Assembly (NCBI RefSeq): GCF_002298975.1
Contig: NZ_DBMV01000047.1
Location: 1 to 64,000 of the forward strand
DNA: 64,000 nucleotides
Direction of reading: 5' to 3'
Source: Ralstonia sp. UBA689
GTDB lineage: Bacteria > Pseudomonadota > Gammaproteobacteria > Burkholderiales > Burkholderiaceae
A program made the translations under genes and the position numbers. The notes below the pieces were generated by a model. That model did not search any database. It saw nothing but the letters and a program-made list of their open reading frames with translations, and was not told the origin of the DNA. Each line of letters opens with the position of its first letter. The first letter of the stretch is position 1. This document shows positions 1 to 9,541 of the stretch, one piece after another.

Positions 1-32
1 TGAAACAAGGGATGGACCAACAGCAAAAAACC

Positions 33-1433
33 TCAAACCATCCCAGTCGCATAAAACATCGCAATCACAAAAAACACCGCCGCCGTCTTAATCAACGTCA
101 CGCAAAACACGTCGCGATATGCCTCACGGTGCGTGAGGCCGGTCACGGCCAGCAGCGTGATCACGGCGCCGTTGTGCGGCAGCGTATCCATGCCCCCCGA
201 GGCCATCGCCGCCACCCGGTGCAGCACATCCATCGGGATGCCCGTCGCCTGCGCAGCCTGCACGAACTGATCCGCCATCGCGGCCAGCGCGATGCTCATG
301 CCGCCCGAGGCCGAGCCGGTAATACCTGCGAGCGTGCTCACCGTCACGGCTTCGTTGACGAGCGGGTTCGGAATCGCACGCAATCCCTCGGCCAGCACCA
401 GGAAGCCCGGCAGCGCAGCAATGACGCCGCCGAAGCCGTATTCCGACGCAGTGTTCATTGCCGCCAGCAGCGCACCGCCCACGGCCGCTTTGCTGCCCTC
501 TGCAAAGCGATCCTTCACCGCACGGAAACCGAATACGATCACCACGACGATGCCGATCAGCAGCGCGGCTTCCACTGCCCAGATGGCCGTCAGCTTGTCG
601 GCCTCGACGGTCAACGGTTTCGGCAGGCCCGGCAGCGCGACGGTGACGACCTTGCCGTACCACGTCGGAATCCAGCGCGTGAACAGCAGGTTCATCACGC
701 CCACCAGCACGAGCGGCGACAGCGCGATCAGCGGATGGGCGAGCTTGCCGTCCTCGGCGGTTTCGGGCTCGTTGACGAGCTTGGCGAGGCCGTGGCCATA
801 GCCGTGGCCATTGCGCGCGGCCACGCGGCGGCGCCATTCCAGGTAGGCCATGCCCACGATGATGATGAACATCGCACCGGCCGTACCCAGCCACGGCGCG
901 GCCCACGAGGTGGTGTGGAAGAACGTGGTGGGAATGATGTTCTGGATCTGCGGCGTGCCCGGCAGCGAATCCATCGTGAACGAGAATGCGCCCAGCGCAA
1001 TCGTGCCCGGGATCAGGCGCTTGGGGATGTTGCCCTGGCGGAACATCTCGGCGGCAAACGGATACACCGCAAACACCACCACGAACAGCGACACGCCGCC
1101 ATACGTCAGCAGTGCGCACACCAGCACGATGGAGAGCATCGCCCGCTTGGCCCCCACCACGCGGATGACGGAGGCGACGATCGCGCGCGAGAAGCCCGAC
1201 AACTCGATCACCTTGCCGAACACGGCACCGAGCAGGAACACCGGGAAATACAGTTTGACGAAGCCGACCATCTTGTCCATGAAGATGCCGGCAAACACCG
1301 GCGCCACGGCAGATGGATCGGTCAGCAGCACCGCGCTCAGAGCGGCCAACGGTGCAAACAGGATGACGCTGTAGCCGCGGTACGCGGCGAACATCAGAAA
1401 CGCTAGCGCGGCTAGCACGACGATGACGGACAT
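33..1433 (-). CDS. GntP-family permease
   Basis: A 466-residue polytopic inner-membrane protein, almost entirely hydrophobic, with about 12-14 predicted membrane spans. The overall pattern matches the GntP family of gluconate/organic-acid:H+ symporters: a polar SFTMDSLPGTPQIQNIIP stretch near residue 160 and a second glycine/serine-rich re-entrant stretch (GITGSASGGMSIAL) near residue 370. The ATG at 1433 is chosen because GAGGAG lies 7 bases upstream; a TTG two codons earlier (1439) would sit too close to that site. The substrate cannot be read from sequence; relatives carry gluconate, hydroxy acids or hydroxybutyrate. It stands alone on the minus strand, and whatever lies beyond its 3' end is outside the window. 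Confidence 0.85.
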   Translation of the reverse strand: MSVIVVLAALAFLMFAAYRGYSVILFAPLAALSAVLLTDPSAVAPVFAGIFMDKMVGFVKLYFPVFLLGAVFGKVIELSGFSRAIVASVIRVVGAKRAMLSIVLVCALLTYGGVSLFVVVFAVYPFAAEMFRQGNIPKRLIPGTIALGAFSFTMDSLPGTPQIQNIIPTTFFHTTSWAAPWLGTAGAMFIIIVGMAYLEWRRRVAARNGHGYGHGLAKLVNEPETAEDGKLAHPLIALSPLVLVGVMNLLFTRWIPTWYGKVVTVALPGLPKPLTVEADKLTAIWAVEAALLIGIVVVIVFGFRAVKDRFAEGSKAAVGGALLAAMNTASEYGFGGVIAALPGFLVLAEGLRAIPNPLVNEAVTVSTLAGITGSASGGMSIALAAMADQFVQAAQATGIPMDVLHRVAAMASGGMDTLPHNGAVITLLAVTGLTHREAYRDVFCVTLIKTAAVFFVIAMFYATGMV

Positions 1434-1582
1434 CGACAATCTCCTCGCATTCTTTTCTTTTTAAGAGCGACGGATTGTATGACGCGATGCAGCAGATTCC
1501 TGTTACGCAATCACGCGTATTGAACTGGCGGCGGAATTGGCGTCTGGCCGCACAGGACGCGCGTCTTCGTCATGATGACAAT

Positions 1583-1930
1583 TCAGTGACGATGGCCCCA
1601 GCCGCTGTGTCCCCCACCCCGTCCGCTCCAGCCGCCATGTCCCCAGTTCCGGCCACCCCAACCACGATGGCAACCCCAGCATCCGCCACCGCCGATCCAC
1701 ACACTCCCGAAAATCGGCGCCGGATACACCGCGGGGCCGTAGTAGTAATAAGGATCGTATGAATACGCCGGATAGGCAGGCGCCGGCGCGACGGCCGCAG
1801 GAGCGATCGGATTGCCATAGGCGTCATAGTAAGGGGCAACCACGCAGCCGCCCAGCAATGCGGCCGCGCATGCGGCCAGCACGCCCGGCAGGAAGGCGGC
1901 AACGCGACTGCGATGCGATGTCGGGTCCAT
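1583..1930 (-). CDS. Small putative lipoprotein, Tyr/Pro then Gly/Trp/His-rich
   Basis: A predicted 115-residue protein. After a short basic N-terminus there is a hydrophobic segment ending in a lipobox (LLGGC, Cys about 28), so it is probably a lipoprotein. The middle is rich in Ala, Pro and Tyr (repeated YDPYYY-like motifs), and the last 45 residues are dominated by Gly, Trp and His, a composition seen in small secreted betaproteobacterial proteins. The start at 1930 places the signal peptide at the N-terminus; upstream in-frame codons would add an implausible Met-His-rich leader. No enzymatic motif is present. The His/Cys-rich tail could bind metal, but that is only a guess. Confidence 0.6.
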   Translation of the reverse strand: MDPTSHRSRVAAFLPGVLAACAAALLGGCVVAPYYDAYGNPIAPAAVAPAPAYPAYSYDPYYYYGPAVYPAPIFGSVWIGGGGCWGCHRGWGGRNWGHGGWSGRGGGHSGWGHRH

Positions 1931-2109
1931 GATGTGCTCCGTCGAGTGCATGTGCATATGCATTTGACACCGTTTGGCCCATCCGATTCCAAGGACTTGT
2001 GACGCCGGCGCTGCCAATCGCTGCGGGATCACTTACCATGACCGCTTCGCCGCCGCGCGGGGGGGAGAGATCGCGGCGGGGGAACCCACAACAATTGGAG
2101 GACACATCC

Positions 2110-3441
2110 ATGCAAGCCACGGCAACGCCCACCCAGGGCGCTCGTGCACCGGCTCCGGCCATCTCCGCCACCACCCGACGTAAGGCCATCATTGCCGCCA
2201 CCATCGGCAACGGCCTCGAGTGGTTCGACTTCACGGTCTACGGCTTCTTTGCGCTCATCATCGCCAAGCTGTTCTTTCCGACTGGCAATGAACTCACCTC
2301 GTACCTGCTGACCGCCGCCACGTTTGGCGTGGGGTTCTTCATGCGGCCGGTCGGCGCCGTCGTGCTTGGCATCTACGCCGACCGCGTGGGCCGCAAGGCG
2401 GCGCTCACGCTGACCATCATGATGATGGCGCTGGGCACCGCCATCATCGGGCTGGCCCCAACGTACTCGCAGATCGGCATCGGCGCGCCGATCCTGATCG
2501 TCATCGCACGACTCATCCAGGGCTTCTCGGCCGGCGGTGAAGTCGGCGGCGCCACGGCGTTTCTGATCGAATACGCGCCCGACGACAAGCGCGGCTACTT
2601 CGCCAGTTGGCAACAGGCAAGCCAGGGCATCTCGTTCATCCTTGGCGCGGCAATGGGCGCACTCGTCATCAACGGGTTGTCGCCCGAACAGGTCGACACC
2701 TGGGGCTGGCGCATTCCTTTCCTGTTCGGGCTGCTGATCGGGCCGGTCGGCATGTACATCCGCTCGCACCTGCACGAGCCGCCGGCGTTTGAAGAGCAGA
2801 AGGCCAAGGCCGCCAAGGAATCGCGCCTGGCACCGCTATCGCAGGTGTTCCGCGATCACCCGCGCGAAGTGCTCGGCGGCCTGGGCGTGACCATCCTCTG
2901 GACGGTCTGCACCTATACGCTGGTGTTCTACATGCCGACGTATGCCAAGCAGCAGCTTGGCCTGCCGCTGGGTGCGACGTTCCAGTCCACGGCGCTGTGC
3001 GGCGTGATCATCTTCGTGCTGTGCCCGATCATGGGTACGCTGTCCGACCGCATTGGTCGCAAGCGCATGCTGGGTACCGTGGCGCTCATCATCGCGGCCG
3101 CCGCGTATCCGCTCTTCCACTGGCTGAACGTCAACCCGACCGTGCAGACGCTGCTGCAGGTGCAGGTGATCCTGGGCGTGCTGCTGGCCGCTTTCACGGG
3201 GCCGGCACCAGCAGTGCTGGCCGAACAGTTCCCGACGGCAGTGCGCTCGACTGGCCTGTCCATCTCGTACAACCTGGCGGTGACGGTGTTCGGCGGCTTT
3301 GCGCCGCTGATTGTCACGAAGTTGATCGAGGCCACCGGCAGCAAGCTGGCGCCGTCGTACTACGTCATGGTGGCCGCCGTGATCAGCGTGTTTGCGCTGG
3401 CCCTGATGCACGACCGCACGGGCAAGCCGATCGAGAAGTAA
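2110..3441 (+). CDS. MHS-family MFS symporter
   Basis: A 443-residue major-facilitator protein with about 12 membrane spans. The opening ATIGNGLEWFDFTVYGFFA is typical of the metabolite:H+ symporter branch (KgtP, ProP, ShiA, CitA). The MFS loop motif appears twice, as GIYADRVGRK after TM2 and LSDRIGRKRM in the second half. The start at 2110 is chosen because GGAGG at 2097-2101 lies 8 bases upstream; an in-frame ATG at 1999 would add a non-hydrophobic arginine-rich leader. The likely cargo is a carboxylate or similar small metabolite, but it cannot be assigned from sequence. It is divergent from the lipoprotein gene and convergent with the next gene. Confidence 0.85.
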   Translation: MQATATPTQGARAPAPAISATTRRKAIIAATIGNGLEWFDFTVYGFFALIIAKLFFPTGNELTSYLLTAATFGVGFFMRPVGAVVLGIYADRVGRKAALTLTIMMMALGTAIIGLAPTYSQIGIGAPILIVIARLIQGFSAGGEVGGATAFLIEYAPDDKRGYFASWQQASQGISFILGAAMGALVINGLSPEQVDTWGWRIPFLFGLLIGPVGMYIRSHLHEPPAFEEQKAKAAKESRLAPLSQVFRDHPREVLGGLGVTILWTVCTYTLVFYMPTYAKQQLGLPLGATFQSTALCGVIIFVLCPIMGTLSDRIGRKRMLGTVALIIAAAAYPLFHWLNVNPTVQTLLQVQVILGVLLAAFTGPAPAVLAEQFPTAVRSTGLSISYNLAVTVFGGFAPLIVTKLIEATGSKLAPSYYVMVAAVISVFALALMHDRTGKPIEK

Positions 3442-3467
3442 TCTCGTGTAATCGACCCGATCGACAG

Positions 3468-3493
3468 CGGCCGGTGGCTCAAACCACCGGCCG
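3468..3493. terminator. GC-rich hairpin between convergent genes
   Basis: A perfect 10-bp stem (CGGCCGGTGG / CCACCGGCCG) closes a 6-base loop between the stop of the MHS symporter and the convergent oxidoreductase, whose stop codon lies in the loop. There is no strong T-tract on either side, so termination is plausible rather than certain. Confidence 0.4.
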
Positions 3494-4231
3494 TTCGTCT
3501 TTAGCGGCAAGCAACGCCGCGTTTTCGACTACGCGCACACCCGGCGCATCCACGCGCGCCGCCGTTACCAGCGCCGCCGCCACCGATTCCGCAGGCACCG
3601 GCCGCCAGGGCTTGGGCACGAGCGATCCGATGGCGCGCGACAGATTCTGTGCGATCCGTTCCCCCAGACGGAATTCGGTCCGCTTGCCGAGCAGCAACGA
3701 AGGCCGCACGACCGTAACCGACGGAAAGCCGATCGACAGGATCTCCGCTTCCACCTCGCCCTTGCAGCGATTGTAAAAAACGCTCGAGCGAGCATCCGCG
3801 CCCAGCGCGCTGACCAGCAGGAAATGATGCGCACCGGCCGCGAACGCGCGCCGCGCCAGCTCCGCCGGATACTCAACATCAACCCGCCGGAAGGCCGCCT
3901 GCGAGCCGGCCTGGCGGATGGTCGTGCCCAGCGCGCAGATGACGATGTCGGCAGCGAATTCGGACTGCGCCTCAGGCGCACCCAGCCGCTCGAAATCGAC
4001 CACGCGCTCGCGCAACCGGCCCGGCATCGCCTGCCCGGCAGTCAACGCCCCAGGGCGGCGCACCAGCGCGGTCACACTGCCGGCCCAGGTTTGTGCAACC
4101 AGACGGCGCACCACGGCGCGACCGACCAATCCGTTGGCACCGGCCACCAGCACGGCCGGTCCGCGCGGCTGCTCGGCGGCATAACCATCAGCCGCGGGGC
4201 CTTGTGCGACAGGCGTTTGCGAACTCGACAT
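3479..4231 (-). CDS. NAD(P)-binding atypical SDR (NmrA / HTATIP2-like)
   Basis: A 250-residue protein with a Rossmann-fold dinucleotide motif near the N-terminus (VAGANGLVGRAVV, GxxGxxG) and the layout of atypical short-chain dehydrogenases related to NmrA and HTATIP2. The middle holds the ICALGTTIRQAGSQAAF stretch typical of that group, followed by FLLVSALGA and YNRCKGEVE, which supplies the Tyr/Lys region. The start at 4231 is preferred to the ATG at 4243 because GGAGA sits 7 bases upstream of it. The substrate is unknown; homologues are annotated as NAD(P)H-binding or nucleoside-diphosphate-sugar epimerase-like. It is divergent from hupB across a 302-bp gap. Confidence 0.75.
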   Translation of the reverse strand: MSSSQTPVAQGPAADGYAAEQPRGPAVLVAGANGLVGRAVVRRLVAQTWAGSVTALVRRPGALTAGQAMPGRLRERVVDFERLGAPEAQSEFAADIVICALGTTIRQAGSQAAFRRVDVEYPAELARRAFAAGAHHFLLVSALGADARSSVFYNRCKGEVEAEILSIGFPSVTVVRPSLLLGKRTEFRLGERIAQNLSRAIGSLVPKPWRPVPAESVAAALVTAARVDAPGVRVVENAALLAAKDERPVV

Positions 4232-4456
4232 GATGTTCTCCATGAGGTTTGCGCTGGTCGCCAAAAACACAGTGTACGGCGGCTGGCGAGCAAACTTCCG
4301 ACGTGCCGGGTGCGCGTTTGCGGTGCGCAAAGCGTTTTCTGAAATGCAAACAAACCCTGTCGATATCAGGTGTTTCCCGGATGCCCACCCCGCAAACGTA
4401 GACAGGACAAGTGTCGGCTGCGAGCAACGGCCCGCAAAGCCTTGCAGTTAGGGGAT

Positions 4457-4484
4457 TTGCAACCCTTCACAACGGTGATATAAA
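4457..4484 (+). promoter_or_regulatory. Probable hupB promoter
   Basis: TTGCAA, a 16-base spacer and TATAAA lie 50 bases upstream of the HU start codon. This resembles a sigma-70 promoter and is the best candidate in the 302-bp gap. I see nothing else in that gap. Confidence 0.55.
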
Positions 4485-4533
4485 ACGGGTCGCAGTACAA
4501 CGCTGTCCAACAAACCTGAAGTGGGGAACTGAC

Positions 4534-4818
4534 ATGACGACCAAATCCGAACTCGTAGCCGCCATTGCGAAAGACGCTGAACTGAGCAACGCCGCCGCCG
4601 AGCGCGCACTGAACTCCGCGCTGGAAAACATCAAGAAGACCGTCGCCAAGGGCGGCACCATCACGCTGGTTGGCTTCGGTTCATTCTCGTCGGGCAAGCG
4701 TGCTGCACGCACCGGCCGCAACCCGCGCACTGGCGAAGCCATCAAGATCCCGGCAACCAAGACCGTGAAGTTCACGGCTGGCAAGGGCTTCAAGGACGCC
4801 GTGAACAAGAAGAAGTAA
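4534..4818 (+). CDS. hupB: DNA-binding protein HU (beta-type)
   Basis: A 94-residue histone-like protein of the HU/IHF family, the usual HU length. The signature [18 protein letters not shown], with the DNA-contacting beta arm (residues about 45-75), and the C-terminal [12 protein letters not shown] are intact. HU bends and compacts DNA and takes part in replication initiation and recombination. The start at 4534 follows a GGGGA site by about 6 bases; codons upstream in the same frame are inside the promoter region. It is a single-gene unit, with its own promoter and a strong terminator 40 bp after the stop. It is called HU rather than IHF from the overall match. Confidence 0.95.
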   Translation: MTTKSELVAAIAKDAELSNAAAERALNSALENIKKTVAKGGTITLVGFGSFSSGKRAARTGRNPRTGEAIKIPATKTVKFTAGKGFKDAVNKKK

Positions 4819-4858
4819 GAGTCTTCTGCCGCGCCCCACGGGGCCGGGAGACTTGCAA

Positions 4859-4885
4859 GGGACCCTCCGGGGTCCCTTTTCTTTT
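4859..4885 (+). terminator. Rho-independent terminator of hupB
   Basis: A GGGACC / GGTCCC stem with a 6-base loop is followed by a T-rich run (TTTTCTTTT). It ends 15 bases before the convergent hutD stop. Confidence 0.8.
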
Positions 4886-4899
4886 GATCGAACGCAACG

Positions 4900-5478
4900 T
4901 CAAGCGATCGGCCAGAGCGCGACCAGATACCCAACCGACCCGACGCGGGCGACCAGCGTTTCGCCACCAGCGGGTGCATCCAGCCAGACCGCCGCGCCCT
5001 GCGGCACGTCGAAGCCTCCCGCCGACAGCGTACCGTGCACGCAATACACCAGCCATTGCATGCCCGGACGCGTCAGCGGCAACGACCGGCGCTCGCCTGC
5101 GGCCAGCGCAATCGCCTCGGCGTGATGCGCCCAGGCGTTACGCCGCGTCATCACGTTGAAATCCGATAGCGGCGCATCGAGCGTGGCGTGGATCTCCACT
5201 TCACCGGGAAAGCGCGCCGGCGCTTCGCCCGGCGCGAGCGAAACCATTTCGCCATCAGCGCGATGCATCGTCAGCCGCCCGCCCGCGATAACCGCTAGCG
5301 ACCGGTCGATGCCGGCAAAGCGCGAGAACGGCCCGGCTGCGTCCACCTGGGCGGTGCTCACGCGCCAGTCGAAGTTGTCCAGCGTGGCGCCGGCCGGCGC
5401 GATGGCGATCTCGGTGGTGACGCCGCCACCGTTCTTCCACGGCATGCGGCGCATCGCATCAGCGGGGATCAGCTTCAT
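4900..5478 (-). CDS. hutD: HutD/Ves-family protein
   Basis: A 192-residue cupin-type protein of the HutD family. The opening [18 protein letters not shown], with [25 protein letters not shown], is the family hallmark. HutD proteins are encoded with histidine-utilisation genes; their exact role is unsettled, and a governor-like function has been proposed. The ATG lies inside the 3' end of hutG (20-bp overlap), which implies translational coupling and places it last in the leftward transporter-hutG-hutD operon. No catalytic residues can be named. Confidence 0.85.
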   Translation of the reverse strand: MKLIPADAMRRMPWKNGGGVTTEIAIAPAGATLDNFDWRVSTAQVDAAGPFSRFAGIDRSLAVIAGGRLTMHRADGEMVSLAPGEAPARFPGEVEIHATLDAPLSDFNVMTRRNAWAHHAEAIALAAGERRSLPLTRPGMQWLVYCVHGTLSAGGFDVPQGAAVWLDAPAGGETLVARVGSVGYLVALWPIA

Positions 5479-6421
5479 GGCGGCCCAATAGGTGATACGC
5501 CAGACGTGCGGCTACGCGCACGGTGCGGCGGTCCTGGTCGTATTCGGGATTGGTTTCGGCGATGTCCGCCACGCGCACCTTGCCGGTGGCGCAGACATGC
5601 CGCACGAGTTCTTCGAGCACCGGCAGCGTGACGCCGTATGCGGCAGGTGCTGACACGCCGGGCGCCACGGCGGCGGCCAGCACGTCCATGTCGATGGTCA
5701 GGTAGATGTGATCGGCGCCGGCCAGCCATGCATCCAGATCGGCCATGCGGGCGTCGAGGTGGCGCTCCTGCACGCTCGCATCTTCCACGTAATGCGCGTG
5801 CAGTGCGTTAGCGCGGTCGAACAGCGCGGGCGTGTTCGACAGGCGGCTCACGCCCAGGCAGCAATATGTCAGGTCGATACCGTGCGCGGCGCAGTCTTCG
5901 GCGATCTGGTCGAACGGCGTACCGGAGTTGCCAGGGCGGCTGGTGCGCAGGTCGAAATGCGCGTCGAAATTGACGACAGCCAAGCGCCCGCGCCAGCCCT
6001 GTGTCTGCCAATGCTGGCGCAGCCCCTGATAGGTGCCGAACGCAACTTCATGACCACCGCCCAGCACGACCGGATGCGCGCCCGCATTGAGCAGACGGAA
6101 CACCGCGTCGCCAAGCACGGTTTGCGCATGCTCCAGATCGCCGTCGTCGCAGGTCACGTCGCCGGCATCGGCTAGCCGCGTGAGGCCATGTGCCGGCACG
6201 TTGGCCAGCGCGCGGCGGATCTCGCGCGGGCCCTGCGCGGCACCGGCGCGGCCGTGGTTGCGCACCACGCCTGCGTCACACGCAAAGCCGAGCACGGCAG
6301 GTGCGCCCGACAGGTTCATCGCATCAGCGGGCCGCACAACCTGGAACAGGCGCGTCACATCACCGCGCTCATCCGTGTCGTGGCGACCCTGCCAGACGGA
6401 AGCATCGAACGTCATCATCAT
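5459..6421 (-). CDS. hutG: Formimidoylglutamase (arginase family)
   Basis: A 320-residue ureohydrolase-fold enzyme, expected to hydrolyse N-formimino-L-glutamate to glutamate and formamide, the last step of histidine catabolism. The manganese-binding motifs of the arginase family are complete: GGGHE at 121-125, NFDAHFD at 151-157 and TIDMD at 242-246. Agmatinase and other arginase-family members share these motifs; the HutG call rests on the adjacent hutD and overall similarity. The start codon overlaps the stop of the upstream ABC ATPase as ATGA (three consecutive ATG codons make the exact start ambiguous by up to 6 bases). Confidence 0.85.
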   Translation of the reverse strand: MMMTFDASVWQGRHDTDERGDVTRLFQVVRPADAMNLSGAPAVLGFACDAGVVRNHGRAGAAQGPREIRRALANVPAHGLTRLADAGDVTCDDGDLEHAQTVLGDAVFRLLNAGAHPVVLGGGHEVAFGTYQGLRQHWQTQGWRGRLAVVNFDAHFDLRTSRPGNSGTPFDQIAEDCAAHGIDLTYCCLGVSRLSNTPALFDRANALHAHYVEDASVQERHLDARMADLDAWLAGADHIYLTIDMDVLAAAVAPGVSAPAAYGVTLPVLEELVRHVCATGKVRVADIAETNPEYDQDRRTVRVAARLAYHLLGRHEADPR

Positions 6422-7221
6422 GACCGCGTTAGCACCGCTTGCAGGAACGACCGCGTACGCGCTTCCTTGGGCGCGCCGAAAATGGTCGAGGGCGGCCCGG
6501 CTTCGACGATGCCGCCGCCGTCCATCACCACCACCACGTCGGCCACCTCGCGCGCAAAACCCATCTCGTGCGTGACGACCAGCATCGTCATGCCCTCCTT
6601 GGCGAGCAGCTTCATTACCTGCAGCACCTCACCGACGAGCTCCGGATCCAGCGCAGACGTCGGCTCGTCGAACAGCATCACCTTAGGCTGCATCGCCAGC
6701 GCACGAGCAATCGCCACGCGTTGCTTCTGGCCGCCGGAGAGGCTTGCGGGCATCGCATCCGCCTTGTGCGCGAGACCAACCTTCTGCAGCAATTCACGGG
6801 CCTCGGTTTCGGCCTCTTGCTTCGATTTGCCGCGCAGCATGCGCGGGCCGATCGTGATGTTGTGCAGCACCGAAAGGTGCGGGAACAGGTTGAACGACTG
6901 GAACACCATCCCGACCTGCTGGCGCAGGTGGTTCAGATCGTGCTCGGGCAGCAGCGTGCCGTTGTCGATCAGCCGCTTGCCGCAGATGTCGATGGTGCCG
7001 CCTTCGGCCACTTCCAGCCCGTTGCAGCAGCGCAGGAAGGTGCTCTTGCCCGAACCGCTGGGGCCGATCACGACCACCACCTGCGACGCATCGACCTCGA
7101 AGTCGATGCCTTTGAGCACGGTGTGATCGCCATACGATTTGGTCAAGCCGCGGATCTGGATCATCGGTACATCCAGCGCGGATTTGAGAGTTTGCGGGTG
7201 AGCCGCATTTGTCATGCTCAT
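6418..7221 (-). CDS. Polar amino acid ABC transporter, ATP-binding protein
   Basis: A 267-residue ABC ATPase of the HisP/GlnQ type. Walker A (GPSGSGKST, about residue 53), the Q-loop ([10 protein letters not shown]), the LSGGQKQR signature and Walker B ([14 protein letters not shown]) are all intact, and [14 protein letters not shown] is typical of polar amino acid importers. It overlaps both neighbours by 4 bp (ATGA), so permease, ATPase and hutG are probably translated in a coupled manner. The context suggests uptake of histidine or a histidine breakdown product. The first 18 residues before [12 protein letters not shown] are not family-typical; an internal Met at residue 20 is an alternative start. 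Confidence 0.9.
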   Translation of the reverse strand: MSMTNAAHPQTLKSALDVPMIQIRGLTKSYGDHTVLKGIDFEVDASQVVVVIGPSGSGKSTFLRCCNGLEVAEGGTIDICGKRLIDNGTLLPEHDLNHLRQQVGMVFQSFNLFPHLSVLHNITIGPRMLRGKSKQEAETEARELLQKVGLAHKADAMPASLSGGQKQRVAIARALAMQPKVMLFDEPTSALDPELVGEVLQVMKLLAKEGMTMLVVTHEMGFAREVADVVVVMDGGGIVEAGPPSTIFGAPKEARTRSFLQAVLTRS

Positions 7222-7886
7222 TGCACCATGCCTCCCGCACGGATGTTGCGTTCAAGCCGATGGAGCAAATAGCTGGCAGCACTGGTCAGCACCAGATACA
7301 CCAGCGCAATCGCCAGATACACCTCCAGCGAGCGATACGACACGCTGATGATCTTCTGCCCTTCGTGCATCAAGTCGTGGATGGTGAGCAGCGACACCAG
7401 CGCCGAGTTCTTGATGAGCGCGATGAACTCATTGCCCAGCGGGGGAATCATCCGCACCACGGCCTGCGGCAGGATGATGGCGCGCATCGACTGCGCCGAC
7501 GACATGCCGATCGAGCGCGCCGCCTCCATCTGCCCGCGATCGACCGACTGGATCGCACCGCGCACGATCTCCGACACATACGCGCCCGAGTACACGCCCA
7601 GCCCCAGTACGCCGCACACAAAGGCCGGCAGCAGGATGTCGAACTGCGGCAGCCCGAAGAACAGCAGGAAGAGCTGCACCAGCAGCGGCGTGCCACGGAT
7701 GAACGTCACGTACACCGTGCAGATGCCGTAGATGAAGCGCCGGCGCGGGTTCAGCCGGCCGATGCCGACCAGCAAGCCCAGCACGCAGCCGAGCACCAGC
7801 GCGGCGGCCGTCACCTCCACGGTGACGAGCGCTCCGCGCAGGATGTCCGGCCAGCCGGCCAAGACGGGAGAGAAATCGAGTTCCAT
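7218..7886 (-). CDS. Polar amino acid ABC transporter, permease
   Basis: A 222-residue inner-membrane permease of the HisM/GlnP class with about five spans. The coupling loop ([21 protein letters not shown]) matches the conserved EAA motif that contacts the ATPase. Only one permease gene is present, so the transporter would be a homodimer in the membrane. It follows the binding-protein gene by 18 bp and overlaps the ATPase gene by 4 bp. Confidence 0.9.
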   Translation of the reverse strand: MELDFSPVLAGWPDILRGALVTVEVTAAALVLGCVLGLLVGIGRLNPRRRFIYGICTVYVTFIRGTPLLVQLFLLFFGLPQFDILLPAFVCGVLGLGVYSGAYVSEIVRGAIQSVDRGQMEAARSIGMSSAQSMRAIILPQAVVRMIPPLGNEFIALIKNSALVSLLTIHDLMHEGQKIISVSYRSLEVYLAIALVYLVLTSAASYLLHRLERNIRAGGMVQ

Positions 7887-7904
7887 CAGCGTGCTCGTGC
7901 GTCG

Positions 7905-8660
7905 TTACTTGGCGGCCGCGCCAAACCACTTCTTGAGGATCTGGTCGTACGTGCCGTCGGCCTTGATCTTCTCCAACGCGGCGTTCAACGCCTTGGTCAG
8001 TTCGGGCTGGTCACGGCGCACGGCGATGCCGTATTCCTCGGTGGTCAATGCCGGCTCGACGATGCGCAGGCCGGGGCGCGCACGCACGTAGTACGCCGCG
8101 GCCGGGCGGCCCGTGACAGCGGCGTCGGCGCGGCCGATCTCAACCAGGTTGAACATCTCTTGATTCTTCTCGACTTCCACGCGCTCGACCTTCGGGTAGT
8201 TCTCACGCAGGTAGTTGACCGACTTGGTGCCCACCTGCACGCTCACTTTCTTGCCGTTCAGATCGGCCGGCGTCTTGACGGCCGTGTTGCCCTGCTTGAC
8301 CAGCGCCACGAGGCCGCCGTGGTAGTACGGCACCGTGAAGTCGACCACCTTCTTGCGCTCCTCGGTGATGTAGATACCCGAGATGGCCACGTCGAAGCGG
8401 CGCGAGATCAGGCCCGGCACGAGGCCCTTGAAGTCGATGTCGGTCCACTCGACCGGCCGGCCCATGGTGCGGGCCAGCGCTTCGATCAGGTCCACATCAA
8501 AGCCGGTGCGCTTGCCGTTCTCGACAAACTCCATCGGCGCGAAAGTGGCGTCGGTGGCCACGCGCAGCGGCTCACCCGCAGCGTGAGCAACCGAGGCAAA
8601 AGACGCCGCAGCGGACAGCGCCACGGCACAAGCCAGCATGAAACGACGGCGATTCCCCAT
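7905..8660 (-). CDS. Amino acid ABC transporter, periplasmic binding protein
   Basis: A 251-residue solute-binding protein (SBP family 3). A signal peptide (basic MGNRRR, hydrophobic LACAVALSAAASFASVAHA) is followed by a mature domain with the usual PLRVATDATFAPMEF and GFDVDLIEALA openings. The start at 8660 is chosen because GGAG lies 7 bases upstream; a codon 21 bases earlier lacks such a site. It is the first structural gene of the leftward importer-hutG-hutD operon. Context suggests histidine or formiminoglutamate as ligand, but the sequence alone does not prove it. Confidence 0.88.
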   Translation of the reverse strand: MGNRRRFMLACAVALSAAASFASVAHAAGEPLRVATDATFAPMEFVENGKRTGFDVDLIEALARTMGRPVEWTDIDFKGLVPGLISRRFDVAISGIYITEERKKVVDFTVPYYHGGLVALVKQGNTAVKTPADLNGKKVSVQVGTKSVNYLRENYPKVERVEVEKNQEMFNLVEIGRADAAVTGRPAAAYYVRARPGLRIVEPALTTEEYGIAVRRDQPELTKALNAALEKIKADGTYDQILKKWFGAAAK

Positions 8661-8708
8661 GAGTGGTCTCCTTGTGTGCATGTGGGGTGAGAAAAACGAT
8701 TCGAAGAT

Positions 8709-9470
8709 TCAGACGTCTTGCAGCCGTGCCGAAATGGACGCAGCCGCAGCCACGGTCATGTCGATCAGGCGCTGCTCCTTGCCGCGCACGCGCGTGGCGG
8801 GCGCCATGAGCGTGATGGAGCCGAGCGCGTGGCCTGGCAGCCGGAATACCGGCACGCTCACACCCCAGACGCCCGGGTCCACTTCGCCTTCGGACAGCGC
8901 ATAGCCGGCGGCACGAATATCGGTGAGTTCAGTTTGCAGTTGCGCCTGCTGGTCGCGATCGATGGCCAGCAGGTCGGCAAGAATGGCGCGCGCCGCAGTC
9001 GGCGGCATGAAAGCAAGCAATGATTTGGCGGAGGCGCCGGCCAGCAGCGGCACGCCGCGCCCCTTTTCGAACGAGCAGCGCAGCGATTGCTGACTCTCGA
9101 CCATCTCCAGGCACACAGCCTGGTCTTTGACGGCCACCACCAGCCCGACCGATTCGCCCGATGCGACCGCCAGCTTGGTCATGCCGATGCGCGCCTCCTG
9201 CACGAGGTGCGAAGCGTGGTCAAAGCCGAGCGCAAGCTGCAGACTGATCGGCCCAGGCGCATAGGTGCCGGCCGATTCGAGCACGAAGCCCCAGCGCTTG
9301 AGCATCGCCACCTGGCGGTACAGCGTGCTCTGCGGCAGGCCGGTCAGTTCGACCAGCTCACGCGCCGCAACCGGGCGGCCGTGGCGCGCAATGGTGGCGA
9401 GCACCATCAGCACGCGGTCCGCACCGGCGGTGGGTTGTGCTGCAGGTTGTGCTGACCCGGGCTCGGTCAT
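8709..9470 (-). CDS. IclR-family transcriptional regulator
   Basis: A 253-residue regulator with an N-terminal winged helix (DRVLMVLATIARHGRPVAARELVELTGLPQSTLYRQVAMLKRWG-type pattern, residues about 17-65) and a C-terminal IclR effector domain (FEKGRGVPLLAGASAKSLLA and VWGVSVPVF). It lies 48 bp upstream of the binding-protein gene in the same direction, so it may be the first gene of the operon and its local regulator. The start at 9470 has a GGAG about 9 bases upstream; the same frame stays open to 9569 but would add a leader without family similarity. The effector is unknown. Confidence 0.85.
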   Translation of the reverse strand: MTEPGSAQPAAQPTAGADRVLMVLATIARHGRPVAARELVELTGLPQSTLYRQVAMLKRWGFVLESAGTYAPGPISLQLALGFDHASHLVQEARIGMTKLAVASGESVGLVVAVKDQAVCLEMVESQQSLRCSFEKGRGVPLLAGASAKSLLAFMPPTAARAILADLLAIDRDQQAQLQTELTDIRAAGYALSEGEVDPGVWGVSVPVFRLPGHALGSITLMAPATRVRGKEQRLIDMTVAAAASISARLQDV

Positions 9471-9541
9471 CGCAAAAGCTCCGCTCCGTGGCGTGGAATG
9501 CGACGGAGAATGCGACGGTTTTCTCAAATCATCAATGAATG

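Noticed and set aside
3479..4231. A longer form starting at 4330
   Set aside because: The added residues have no family similarity and a good ribosome site sits in front of 4231.
7209..8690. A 493-codon frame antisense to the ABC permease and binding protein
   Set aside because: It has no family features and lies over strongly supported genes.
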